Positions 1-6,847 of a stretch of 15,367 bases of DNA are shown here, piece by piece; the stretch's first letter is position 1, and each line of letters begins with the position of its first letter. Both the position numbers and the translations under genes were made by a program. A model generated the notes under the pieces. It made no database searches. It was not told the origin of the DNA and saw only the letters and a program-made list of their open reading frames with translations. Origin of the DNA: Clostridium sp. GTDB lineage: Bacteria > Bacillota > Clostridia > Lachnospirales > Lachnospiraceae. The stretch spans positions 1 through 15,367 of the forward strand of contig JAEDOC010000040.1 in NCBI GenBank assembly GCA_016302185.1. Reading direction: 5' to 3'.

Positions 1-15
1 CCGCAGCGGCAATAC

Positions 16-53
16 AAAAGCTCCGTCAGGATCCTTTCCCGCGCAGCTTTTTT
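16..53. terminator. possible weak terminator downstream of hydF
   Basis: AAAAGCT (16-22) pairs with AGCTTTT (45-51), extended by two more pairs after a mismatch, around a loop of about 16-20 bases. A T6 run follows on the plus strand and a broken T-run (TTTTGTATT) on the minus strand. It lies about 25 bases past the hydF stop, so it could end the hyd operon or act in both directions. The stem is AT-rich and imperfect, hence the low confidence. The rest of 1-74 shows nothing I can assign. Confidence 0.35.
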
Positions 54-74
54 CTTTCTGAATTATTCCCTGAA

Positions 75-1265
75 CTATTCTATGTTCAGCATCGCAATAC
101 TTCTCTTTAAAATTCCCTTCATATAGGCAATCAGAATCCCGTAATTCGTCATGGGGATTCCCTGATCTGCCGCCGAACGCAGGCGGAACCGCATCTCCCG
201 CTCATTCAGCATACAGCCGCCGCAGTGAACCACCAGACGATACTGTGACAAATCCTCCGGAAATTCCGTTCCCGAGGTAAAGGAAAAATCCGGTTCCTTC
301 CCCGTATATTCCCGAATCCATCGGGGCAGCTTCTCCGTACCGATATCACCGCACTGACGATGATGCGTACAGCCCTCGGAAATCAAAATCTTATCTCCGT
401 CCTGAATCCCGTCCAGAGCAAACGCCCCCCTGCAGGCCTGGGCTAAATTCCCCTTATACCGGGCAAACAGAATGGAAAAGGAGGTCATCGAAATCTCCGG
501 CGGTGTTACCTTCGCCACCAGAGGAAAAACCTGGCTGTCGGTAATCACCAGCTTCGGTTTTTCCTTCAGGACAGACAGCATATGCGCCAGCTCACTCTCC
601 AAACAGACACAGGCGTTGGCGCCGTGATCCAGTACATCCCGGATCACCCGCTGCTGCGGCAGGATCAGACGTCCTTTGGGTGCCGCCTTGTCGATGGGAA
701 CCACCAGAATCACCAGATCGCCCGGTTCAATCAGATCGCCCACCAGCGTTTTTCCGTCGCCGTCCGGACGCAGCAGATGTGCCATCCGCTCCTTTAACTC
801 AAAAATACCTGCCCCGGTTTTTGCGCTGACACAGATTTCATAAGGATTCTCTCGTTCCGGCCCTTCCTCTGTCAAATCAGATTTATTATATACTACCAGG
901 TAAGGGATCTCCTTTTTCTCAAAAAGGCCAATCATCTCCTCTTCCCAGGCGCCTTTGCCTTCCGGTCCATCCACCACCAGAATCGCAATATCCGTCTTAT
1001 TTAAGACCTGGCGGCTCTTTCCCACTCGTTTCTGTCCCAGCTCGCCTTCATCATCAATTCCGGGTGTATCGATGATAACCACCGGCCCCAGCGGCAAAAG
1101 CTCCATGGCCTTATATACCGGATCCGTGGTCGTTCCCCGTACCTCTGACACAATCGCCAGCTCCTGCCCGGTCACTGCATTGACAAGGCTTGATTTTCCT
1201 GCATTTCTCCGTCCGAAAAAACCAATATGAACCCGTTCTCCCGATGGTGTCTGATTCATTCCCAT
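75..1265 (-). CDS. hydF: [FeFe]-hydrogenase H-cluster maturation GTPase HydF
   Basis: This 396-residue protein has the size and layout of HydF, the scaffold GTPase on which the 2Fe subcluster of [FeFe]-hydrogenase is assembled before transfer to the apo-enzyme. Visible GTPase motifs are the P-loop GRRNAGKSS (18-26), GTTTDP (44-49), DTPG (66-69), NKSD (127-130) and SAK (147-149). The C-terminal iron-sulfur site shows the family signature CxH then HCxxC: C299/H301 and H347/C348/C351, with 45 residues between the two histidines. Start: GGAGG lies 8 bases before the chosen ATG; a second ATG two codons later is possible. It is the last gene of a minus-strand operon, 33 bases after hydE. The protein is full length with no missing key residue. 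hydG is not in the window. Confidence 0.96.
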   Translation of the reverse strand: MGMNQTPSGERVHIGFFGRRNAGKSSLVNAVTGQELAIVSEVRGTTTDPVYKAMELLPLGPVVIIDTPGIDDEGELGQKRVGKSRQVLNKTDIAILVVDGPEGKGAWEEEMIGLFEKKEIPYLVVYNKSDLTEEGPERENPYEICVSAKTGAGIFELKERMAHLLRPDGDGKTLVGDLIEPGDLVILVVPIDKAAPKGRLILPQQRVIRDVLDHGANACVCLESELAHMLSVLKEKPKLVITDSQVFPLVAKVTPPEISMTSFSILFARYKGNLAQACRGAFALDGIQDGDKILISEGCTHHRQCGDIGTEKLPRWIREYTGKEPDFSFTSGTEFPEDLSQYRLVVHCGGCMLNEREMRFRLRSAADQGIPMTNYGILIAYMKGILKRSIAMLNIE

Positions 1266-1298
1266 ATTCAGTTCCTCCTTCTATCTCTCTGAGCAGAA

Positions 1299-2348
1299 TT
1301 ATTCTGTTTTGTAATCTCCCCGATCCACAACGACCTGATAGCCGATAGCCGCCATACTTTCCTTTAAATGTTTGAGACTCTCCGCCGCTTCATCTCCGGT
1401 GGAAATCTTATTATCATACAGCAGATATTTACTGCGGACCTCCTTGGGCGACAGATTCGGCATGATGACATTGGCACCGGCCAGAATCCCCATCTCCCGG
1501 CCTTTGGGGTGAATGGTGCCCAATGCCGTCGTGGCAGGAAGCAGCACCCGCGGCAGCAGAAGCCGCAAAAGTCCCAGAAGATATACGGTCAGCCCCAGAG
1601 AGCCCGCCTCTTCATCCTTAAAAGGGGTATCATGCTGCGGAATAAATGGGCCGATTCCCACCATCTGCGGTTGAAATTCCTCGATAAATTTCATATCCTT
1701 CGCCAGATATTCGCCGGTCTGATGGGGAGAACCTACCATAAAACCACAACCGGTCTGATAACCAATCCTTTTCAAATCCTCCAGGCATCCCATACGATGC
1801 TGAAAGGAAAGCTCTGCCGGATGCAGCTTCCCATAATGGCAGACATCTGCCGTCTCATGGCGCAGCAGATACCGATCCGCTCCCGCATCATAAAACCGCT
1901 GATAGCTTTCATGCTCCTTTTCGCCCAGCGACAGCGTAATGGCACAATCCGAATAGGTGCGGCGAATCTCTGCCACTGTCTCCGTCACCCAGTCATCGGT
2001 CATCGCCGGATCCTCGCCGCCCTGCAGCACAAACGTACGGAATCCCAGCTGATACCCGGATGCACAGCAGTCCAGAATCTCCTCCCGGCTTAAACGGTAC
2101 CGGACCGCATTCCGATTGCTTCTGCGAATCCCGCAGTAGTAGCAGTCATTTTTACAATAATTGCTGCACTCGATCAGACCGCGGACATAGATCTTTTTTC
2201 CATATTCCCGCTCCCGCACCGCTCTGGCCCTGGAAAACACTTCCTCCGCCAGCTCCGGTGTCCTGCCTTCAATCAGTGCCCGCCATTCCTTCACGGTCAG
2301 GCTGTGCTCCTTCTCCAGCTTATCCAGCAAATCCATCATGGTTCTCAT
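1299..2348 (-). CDS. hydE: [FeFe]-hydrogenase maturase HydE, radical SAM enzyme
   Basis: The protein has 349 residues, the usual HydE length. HydE is a radical S-adenosylmethionine enzyme acting after HydG in building the 2Fe subcluster. The radical SAM motif Cx3Cx2C is C65-KND-C69-YY-C72, preceded by an extra Cys at 61. The later text (LQGGEDP, the LRHETAD stretch, GIGPFIPQHDTPF) is typical of the HydE/PylB/BioB-like TIM barrel. The optional second cluster cysteines seen near the C-terminus of some HydE proteins are absent, which is common and tolerated. It starts 6 bases after the stop of the TM1266-type gene, so translation is probably coupled. The start could be the ATG at 2348 or the ATG three codons on; the GAGGG site lies 10-12 bases upstream of the first. 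The family call is firm because hydF is adjacent. Confidence 0.95.
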   Translation of the reverse strand: MRTMMDLLDKLEKEHSLTVKEWRALIEGRTPELAEEVFSRARAVREREYGKKIYVRGLIECSNYCKNDCYYCGIRRSNRNAVRYRLSREEILDCCASGYQLGFRTFVLQGGEDPAMTDDWVTETVAEIRRTYSDCAITLSLGEKEHESYQRFYDAGADRYLLRHETADVCHYGKLHPAELSFQHRMGCLEDLKRIGYQTGCGFMVGSPHQTGEYLAKDMKFIEEFQPQMVGIGPFIPQHDTPFKDEEAGSLGLTVYLLGLLRLLLPRVLLPATTALGTIHPKGREMGILAGANVIMPNLSPKEVRSKYLLYDNKISTGDEAAESLKHLKESMAAIGYQVVVDRGDYKTE

Positions 2349-2354
2349 ATCGGC

Positions 2355-2624
2355 TTATCCCTCTTCCCCGGCTTCCGGCGGCAGCTTGGAGTATACTGCC
2401 TTGGAGCTGATGCCCTTTAACATTCCCAGCTTCCCGGACAGGGCACTGATCACATCTCCCGGTGCATCGATGACCACACTGATAATACTTACATTGCGTT
2501 TCTGATAGGGAATTCCCATCCGTCCCACAATATAGCTGCTGTAATTGTGAAGGACCTTATTCAATTCCTCCACATTTCCTTCCTTCTCCACTACAATCCC
2601 AATAACCGCAACTCTGGACTCCAT
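2355..2624 (-). CDS. TM1266-type putative regulator of the iron-only hydrogenase system
   Basis: An 89-residue protein beginning MESRVAVIGIVVEKEG and containing the VEELNKVLHNYSSYIVGRMG and VIDAPGDVISALSGKLG stretches. This is the pattern of the small ACT-like (NikR C-terminal-like) family named the iron-only hydrogenase system regulator after TM1266, found next to hydE, hydF and hydG. The role is inferred from gene neighbourhood in that family; I know of no proven ligand. I see no DNA-binding domain, so it may act as a sensor partner instead of a repressor. The ATG at 2624 is preferred over an in-frame ATG ten codons upstream because AGGAGG lies just before it. It is the first gene of the hyd operon, followed at once by hydE. 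The call rests on family resemblance plus context. Confidence 0.85.
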   Translation of the reverse strand: MESRVAVIGIVVEKEGNVEELNKVLHNYSSYIVGRMGIPYQKRNVSIISVVIDAPGDVISALSGKLGMLKGISSKAVYSKLPPEAGEEG

Positions 2625-2677
2625 ACTTCCTCCTGTTCTAAAAATGGAAACCATACTCCCGAAGCTTCCAATCCAAT

Positions 2678-2702
2678 AAAAAAAGCACCGCCAAAGGGTG
2701 CC
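2678..2702 (-). terminator. intrinsic terminator-like hairpin in the hyd leader
   Basis: On the minus strand GGCACC (2702-2697) pairs with GGTGCT (2690-2685, outermost pair a G-T wobble) around a 7-base loop, followed by T7 (2684-2678). It lies about 25 bases downstream of a likely promoter and about 55 bases before the TM1266-type start. It therefore looks like an attenuator of the hyd operon. It could instead be a second stop for the ABC operon, which already has a stronger terminator at 2762-2799. Confidence 0.6.
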
Positions 2703-2731
2703 TCATTGTCTTCCCAGTTTCCGATATTTTT

Positions 2732-2759
2732 ACTATAACACATACACGAAAAAAAGCAA
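2732..2759 (-). promoter_or_regulatory. probable promoter of the TM1266-hydE-hydF operon
   Basis: Minus-strand TTGCTT (2759-2754) and TATAGT (2737-2732) are separated by 16 bases, giving an expected transcript start near 2725. The -35 element is only a partial match to TTGACA. It sits directly behind the ABC operon terminator and is the only good promoter-like pair in the gap before the hyd genes. Confidence 0.5.
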
Positions 2760-2761
2760 AC

Positions 2762-2799
2762 AAAAAGTCCCGAAAAACCATTCTCTGATTTTCCGGGAC
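2762..2799 (-). terminator. rho-independent terminator of the amino acid ABC operon
   Basis: On the minus strand GTCCCGGAAAA (2799-2789) pairs with TTTTTCGGGAC (2777-2767) with one G-T wobble. The loop is 11 bases and T5 follows. It lies 30 bases past the stop of the ATPase gene, as expected for the end of that operon. Confidence 0.85.
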
Positions 2800-2828
2800 C
2801 ACCTTGTCCGTATCCAAGAAAAGATTTC

Positions 2829-3599
2829 TTACCTGCTCAGCATCTCCCCATACCGACCAAGGAAATTCTGAGTTCTCTCATTGTCAGAAGCAAACACCTG
2901 CTCCGGTGTTCCCTCTTCCACAATCAGGCCATCTGCCATGAAAATCACCCGATCCGAGATATCCCGGGCAAAAGCCATCTCGTGAGTCACAATCACCATG
3001 GCAATGTCCAGGTCGGCCAGGGAACGAATGACCTTTAACACTTCACCGGTCAGCTCCGGGTCAAGCGCCGAGGTCGGCTCATCGAAGAAGAGGATCTTCG
3101 GATTCAGCGCCAGCGCCCGGGCAATGGCCACACGCTGCTGCTGACCGCCGGACAACTGGTAAGGATACGCATCTTCCTTATCCTCCAGGCCCATCTTGGC
3201 AAGCAGTGCTCTGGCTTCCTTATATACGGTATCCTTGTCCCGCTTCTGTACATGAATTGGGGCATCGGTAATATTCTTCATCACAGAAAAATGGGGAAAC
3301 AGATTAAAATTCTGGAACACCAGACCATACTGGCTCTTGATTTCCTTCATCTCATTTTTCTCCGCATAGGCAAGCTTACCGTCCGCGCCGGTCCAGACTG
3401 CCTTCTTCCCCAGATAGACCACTTCACCGCTGTCCATGGTTTCCAGCATGGTGGCACAGCGAAGCAAGGTTGATTTTCCGGAGCCGGAAGGACCAATGAT
3501 GGAAACGATCTCTCCCTCTCCCACACTCATGGAAATATCCTTCAGTACCGACAGATCGCCGAAGGACTTTTCCACATGATTCAGTTCCAATAACTTCAT
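2829..3599 (-). CDS. polar amino acid ABC transporter, ATP-binding protein (GlnQ/HisP family)
   Basis: A 256-residue ABC ATPase that powers uptake through the neighbouring permease. Motifs in order: Walker [10 protein letters not shown] (36-44), Q-loop Gln at about 96 ([11 protein letters not shown]), signature LSGGQ (139-143) with [10 protein letters not shown], Walker [11 protein letters not shown] (161-170) and the switch His 196 in VTHEM. The FQNFNLFPH text is characteristic of the polar amino acid (PAAT) subfamily. I chose the ATG at 3599 because AGGAGG lies 10 bases upstream; the in-frame TTG three codons earlier would sit against that site. It is the last gene of the operon, 20 bases after the permease, and is followed by a strong terminator. 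The exact amino acid cannot be read from the sequence. Confidence 0.95.
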   Translation of the reverse strand: MKLLELNHVEKSFGDLSVLKDISMSVGEGEIVSIIGPSGSGKSTLLRCATMLETMDSGEVVYLGKKAVWTGADGKLAYAEKNEMKEIKSQYGLVFQNFNLFPHFSVMKNITDAPIHVQKRDKDTVYKEARALLAKMGLEDKEDAYPYQLSGGQQQRVAIARALALNPKILFFDEPTSALDPELTGEVLKVIRSLADLDIAMVIVTHEMAFARDISDRVIFMADGLIVEEGTPEQVFASDNERTQNFLGRYGEMLSR

Positions 3600-3619
3600 A
3601 ATCCACAATCCTCCTGCCG

Positions 3620-4279
3620 TTAACGGTAATAATCCATTTTTTTCTCAATCCATTCCATGAACATGGCCACTACCAGGTTAAATACATAGTAAAATACACC
3701 TGCTGCCACAAACGGCATCATATTGGTCTGTGACGCCGCCAGAGCCTTTGCCATGGAGAACATCTCCATCACACTTAACGTAAACGCCAGAGACGTATCC
3801 TTTACCAGCGTAATTACCTCGTTGGTGATGGACGGCAGAATCCGCTTGATTACCTGCGGAAGGATAATTTTAAAAAAGGTCTGAAATTTGTTGTAACCTA
3901 AAATCTCCGCAGCCTCATACTGCCCCACCGGCATAGACTGGATTCCGCTCCGGTAGATCTCCGCAAAATAGGCTGCATAATTAATCACAAATCCGATAAA
4001 GACAGCCCAGAGACGATAGCCGCTGCCAAGCTTTAAGCCGAACAGATAATACGGCCCGAAGTACACTACCATCAGCTGCAGCATCAGCGGTGTACCTCTC
4101 ATAATTGATATATAAACCTTCACGATTGTCTGAACCAGCTTATTCTTGGACATACGTCCAAAAGCCACAATCAGACCAAGCGGCAGTGAAAAAACCAGCG
4201 TCACCATAAATATCTGGATGCTGGTTCCCATTCCCCCCATAAGCTGCATGAGCATCTGCTGGATTGTCATCTTCCCCAT
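3620..4279 (-). CDS. polar amino acid ABC transporter, permease (HisM/GlnP family)
   Basis: A 219-residue integral membrane protein forming the channel of the importer. It has hydrophobic segments at about 20-40, 52-75, 90-108 and 180-207. RGTP at 61-64 is typical of this family's first half. The EAA loop that contacts the ATPase reads [11 protein letters not shown] followed by [14 protein letters not shown] (about 122-150). The length is normal. Two starts are possible, the ATG at 4279 and an ATG three codons later at 4270; neither has a clearly superior ribosome binding site. It stands between the binding protein (58 bases upstream, separated by a strong hairpin) and the ATPase (20 bases downstream). 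Only one permease gene is present, so the channel is probably a homodimer. Confidence 0.94.
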   Translation of the reverse strand: MGKMTIQQMLMQLMGGMGTSIQIFMVTLVFSLPLGLIVAFGRMSKNKLVQTIVKVYISIMRGTPLMLQLMVVYFGPYYLFGLKLGSGYRLWAVFIGFVINYAAYFAEIYRSGIQSMPVGQYEAAEILGYNKFQTFFKIILPQVIKRILPSITNEVITLVKDTSLAFTLSVMEMFSMAKALAASQTNMMPFVAAGVFYYVFNLVVAMFMEWIEKKMDYYR

Positions 4280-4301
4280 AACCTATTTCCCTGCTTTCAA
4301 C

Positions 4302-4324
4302 AGCCGGTGGGGACACCACCGGCT
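4302..4324 (-). promoter_or_regulatory. intercistronic RNA hairpin between binding protein and permease genes
   Basis: A perfect 9-bp stem, AGCCGGTGG (4324-4316) with CCACCGGCT (4310-4302), and a 5-base loop. No T-run follows, so it should not terminate fully. In binding-protein-first ABC operons such a hairpin usually protects the upstream mRNA from 3' decay, giving more binding protein than permease. That role is inferred here. Confidence 0.7.
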
Positions 4325-4337
4325 GATAGTATTTGTT

Positions 4338-5207
4338 TTATTTACCGATTGTAGTAACATCTTCTCCGAACCACTCCTCAGAGATCTTCGTTAACGTACC
4401 GTCTGCTGCCATCTCTTCCAGAGCACCCTGTACCTTATCACGAAGCTCTGTATTGCCCTTCTTGAAACCAATGCCGTACTCCTCTGCTGCCAGAGTCTCA
4501 TCCAGAATCACGAAATCAGCATTTCTCTGCTTAATCTGATAACCAGCTACGATAACATCCATTGCGATGGCATCCACAGCTCCCTGCTCCAGATCCATAA
4601 ATGCGGTATTATAATCTGCAGTAACCAGAAGCTGTCCAAAGCTGCTGCTTAATTCCGGATCCTCCTTCAGTGCTGCCTCTGCGGAAGAATCGGTCTGAAC
4701 CTCAACAATCTTACCTGCCAAATCTGCCAGGGTAGAAATGCCGGAATCCGCTGCCACAACAAATACCTGTGTATTCTCCATGTACGGCTCGCTCCAGGTA
4801 TAGTCATCCTCACGGCCATTCATGGTAAAGCCGTTCCAGATACAATCCACGTTGCCGGACTCCAGCTCCATATCCTTGGAATCCCAGGCGATCGGCTGCG
4901 GCTTATAGTCCAGATTCAGCCGTTTTGCAACCTCCTGTGCCAGATCCAGATCAAATCCCGTATAGCTTCCGTCATCTCCCACAAAACCCATCGGCGGGAA
5001 ATCCTGGTCAAAACCAACGATCAGGGTTCCCTCAACAGCTGCTTCCGTCTCTGCTGCCGCTTCTGTTTCTGCTTCTGCTTCCGCCTTGGTCTCTTCTGCT
5101 GCCTTGGTTTCTGCCGGCGCTGCGGTCTCTGCCGGTTTGCTGCCGCAGGCTGTCATAGATAATACGGCAGCTGCTGTCAGAACTGCGCATAACATTTTCT
5201 TTTTCAT
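4338..5207 (-). CDS. polar amino acid ABC transporter, substrate-binding lipoprotein (SBP family 3)
   Basis: A 289-residue extracellular binding protein. It begins MKKKMLCAVLTAAAVLSMTAC, a lipoprotein signal peptide whose lipidated Cys is residue 21. A low-complexity Ala/Glu/Thr linker spans about 22-60. The family 3 solute-binding domain starts near residue 61 with LIVGFDQDFPPMGF, then GSYTGFDLDLAQEVAKRL, the WNGFT region and KGNTELRDKVQGALEEM near the end. The start at 5207 is chosen because GAGGAG lies 7 bases upstream and the signal peptide begins there; the open frame extends 42 codons further upstream without support. It is the first gene of the operon and has a consensus promoter. The acidic bound-ligand hints are not enough to name the amino acid. 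Confidence 0.95.
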   Translation of the reverse strand: MKKKMLCAVLTAAAVLSMTACGSKPAETAAPAETKAAEETKAEAEAETEAAAETEAAVEGTLIVGFDQDFPPMGFVGDDGSYTGFDLDLAQEVAKRLNLDYKPQPIAWDSKDMELESGNVDCIWNGFTMNGREDDYTWSEPYMENTQVFVVAADSGISTLADLAGKIVEVQTDSSAEAALKEDPELSSSFGQLLVTADYNTAFMDLEQGAVDAIAMDVIVAGYQIKQRNADFVILDETLAAEEYGIGFKKGNTELRDKVQGALEEMAADGTLTKISEEWFGEDVTTIGK

Positions 5208-5283
5208 AATAATTCTCCTCCTCAAATGAAACCGACGGCTGTGTATTGTAAAAATAGAGCGGCCGCCGTTTTTGTATGCTACC

Positions 5284-5312
5284 ATGTTACCATAGTAAAG
5301 CGCTTTTGTAAA
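5284..5312 (-). promoter_or_regulatory. sigma-A type promoter of the amino acid ABC operon
   Basis: Minus-strand TTTACA (5312-5307) and TAACAT (5289-5284) are spaced by exactly 17 bases. The expected start is near 5277, giving a leader of about 70 bases before the binding-protein ATG. Confidence 0.75.
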
Positions 5313-5317
5313 GGACT

Positions 5318-5361
5318 TTTCTGCGCAAAACAACCGGTTTTCCTGCTATTTTACGCAGAAA
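5318..5361. repeat. 13-bp imperfect inverted repeat behind the ABC promoter
   Basis: Plus-strand TTTCTGCGCAAAA (5318-5330) is the complement of TTTTACGCAGAAA (5349-5361) except for one wobble pair. The 18-base spacer contains the palindrome AACCGGTT (5332-5339). It begins 6 bases upstream of the -35 box and 13 bases past the CoA-transferase stop. There is no T-run on either strand, so it is either a poor terminator for the CoA-transferase gene or a binding site upstream of the ABC promoter. Confidence 0.55.
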
Positions 5362-5374
5362 TTGGAAAATCTGT

Positions 5375-6697
5375 TTACCGGAAGGTTTCCTTCGCATACT
5401 GCGCAAGCTCTTCCCTGAACTGCGGATGCGCAATCTGAATCATCGCTTCGGCACGCTCCCGCAGAGACAGTCCGGACAGCTTCGCCACGCCATATTCCGT
5501 CGCCACATAATGAATCAGGCCTCTGGCGGCAGAAACCGTGCTTCCTGCCGGAATAAACGGCACAATATTCGATACCAGAGAACCATCCTTCGCCTTACGG
5601 GCAGAATTTAAACAGATAAATCCCTTTCCACCTTCCGACTTAAATGCGCCTTCCAGGAAATCAAGCTGTCCGCCGGTTCCGGAAAGCTGGCGTTTTCCGC
5701 CGGATTCCGCATTTTCCTGACCCATTAAATCAACCTGAACACCGCCCATGATGGCAATAAAATTCTTTATTTTCCCCATCCGCTCCGGAGAATGCACAAA
5801 ATCGACATCTGCGGGATAGAACAGCTCCGGTTCAGCCTCAATCCAGTCATACAATTCCTGAGAACCCATGGCCAGATTCCAGGTGGAATAGCCCCTGCAG
5901 ATCTCCTTGCGGGCATTGGTCAGCTTTCCAGCCCTATGCATAAACAGGAAGGCATCGCTGATGGTTCCGGTATGGCAGCCCAGATCTTTTAAATCTGACT
6001 CTGCCAGCATCTTTGCTACCGTAAACGGCACACCGCCGACACCCAGGGACAGCGTTGCACCATCCGGAATCTCTGCCATTACATTTTTCGCAATTGCAAT
6101 ATCGACCGGAGAAGGATCCCGATAGGAACGCTGCGGAAGCGGCTCGTGCTCACCCTCTACGATATAATCCGCTTCCGAAAGATGTACCCGGTGAGAACCG
6201 TCCACACCTTGAAGCCGCGGATAATGCTCATTAATCTCAAACACTACGGTTCTGGCATTCTCAAAAATCGTTCTCCAGGCATAGTTTGATATCCCCAGAC
6301 CGCAGTAGCCATTCTCATCCGGCATAGAAACCGGTACAAACGCCACATCCACATGGATATAGCGGCGATACAGATCCGGCAGGGAACGGAGAATCATCGG
6401 CAGAAACTCGCATAAACCGCGGCTCTGCAGCTTCCGCTCATAATCACCGATATGCCAGCTGTAATAATGAAAGGTCTCCCGTTCGGGATCGCACTCCACC
6501 GCCTCAATCCGCGGACGAATCACCAGCCCGCCCCGGATCTTCACATCCTTTAATTCTTCCTTGCGCGCCGCCAGCGCCTTATCCATCAGCTCCGGAAAGC
6601 CGCCGCCAAAACCATAATCCACCCAGTCTCCGGAACGAACCGCTTTCGCGGCCGCTTCCGCCGGAGTTACTATCTTGCTTCTGTAATCATTTAACAT
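5375..6697 (-). CDS. acetyl-CoA hydrolase/transferase family protein (4-hydroxybutyrate/butyryl-CoA:acetate CoA-transferase type)
   Basis: A 440-residue protein with the two-domain layout of family I CoA-transferases related to 4-hydroxybutyrate and butyryl-CoA:acetate CoA-transferases, which move CoA between short-chain acids by a glutamyl-CoA intermediate. Visible family text: VPVSMPDENGYCGLG (122-136), GVGGVPFTVAKML (219-231), MGQENAESGG (325-334), SGTGGQLDFLEGAF (339-352) and the C-terminal TEYGVAKLSGLSLRERA. The stretch aligned with the usual HTEM active site reads CHTGTISDAF, so the expected catalytic Glu (about residue 244) is Gly, encoded GGA. It could be an altered-function or inactive paralogue, or a subfamily using another residue. 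Start supported by AGGAGG 8 bases before the ATG. It is single-gene, with its own promoter. The substrate is unknown. Confidence 0.88.
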   Translation of the reverse strand: MLNDYRSKIVTPAEAAAKAVRSGDWVDYGFGGGFPELMDKALAARKEELKDVKIRGGLVIRPRIEAVECDPERETFHYYSWHIGDYERKLQSRGLCEFLPMILRSLPDLYRRYIHVDVAFVPVSMPDENGYCGLGISNYAWRTIFENARTVVFEINEHYPRLQGVDGSHRVHLSEADYIVEGEHEPLPQRSYRDPSPVDIAIAKNVMAEIPDGATLSLGVGGVPFTVAKMLAESDLKDLGCHTGTISDAFLFMHRAGKLTNARKEICRGYSTWNLAMGSQELYDWIEAEPELFYPADVDFVHSPERMGKIKNFIAIMGGVQVDLMGQENAESGGKRQLSGTGGQLDFLEGAFKSEGGKGFICLNSARKAKDGSLVSNIVPFIPAGSTVSAARGLIHYVATEYGVAKLSGLSLRERAEAMIQIAHPQFREELAQYAKETFR

Positions 6698-6744
6698 ACC
6701 CTTCTCCTCCTGACATATTGGAAAAGCTTCTATCCGTCAATTAC

Positions 6745-6773
6745 AATATACAGATTTTTGCCTGAATTGTCAA
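6745..6773 (-). promoter_or_regulatory. consensus sigma-A promoter of the CoA-transferase gene
   Basis: Minus-strand TTGACA (6773-6768) and TATATT (6750-6745) are separated by 17 bases. The -35 box is perfect and the -10 box differs at one position. The start would be near 6738, about 40 bases before the ATG. This separates the CoA-transferase gene from the sensor kinase upstream of it. The remaining bases of 6698-6847 hold no clear terminator for the kinase. Confidence 0.85.
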
Positions 6774-6847
6774 ACTTGATAAACCGGGAGATTGGTATAA
6801 TACACCTCCGTATATTTGTTTTCTCCATATCAAAGTATCTCGCAGAT

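Noticed and set aside
1368..2093. 241-codon plus-strand open frame
   Set aside because: It is antisense to hydE, which has clear radical SAM motifs. No start signal is seen.
6776..6802. Plus-strand promoter-like TTGATA and TATAAT
   Set aside because: The spacing is only 14 bases and no plus-strand gene lies downstream for several kilobases.
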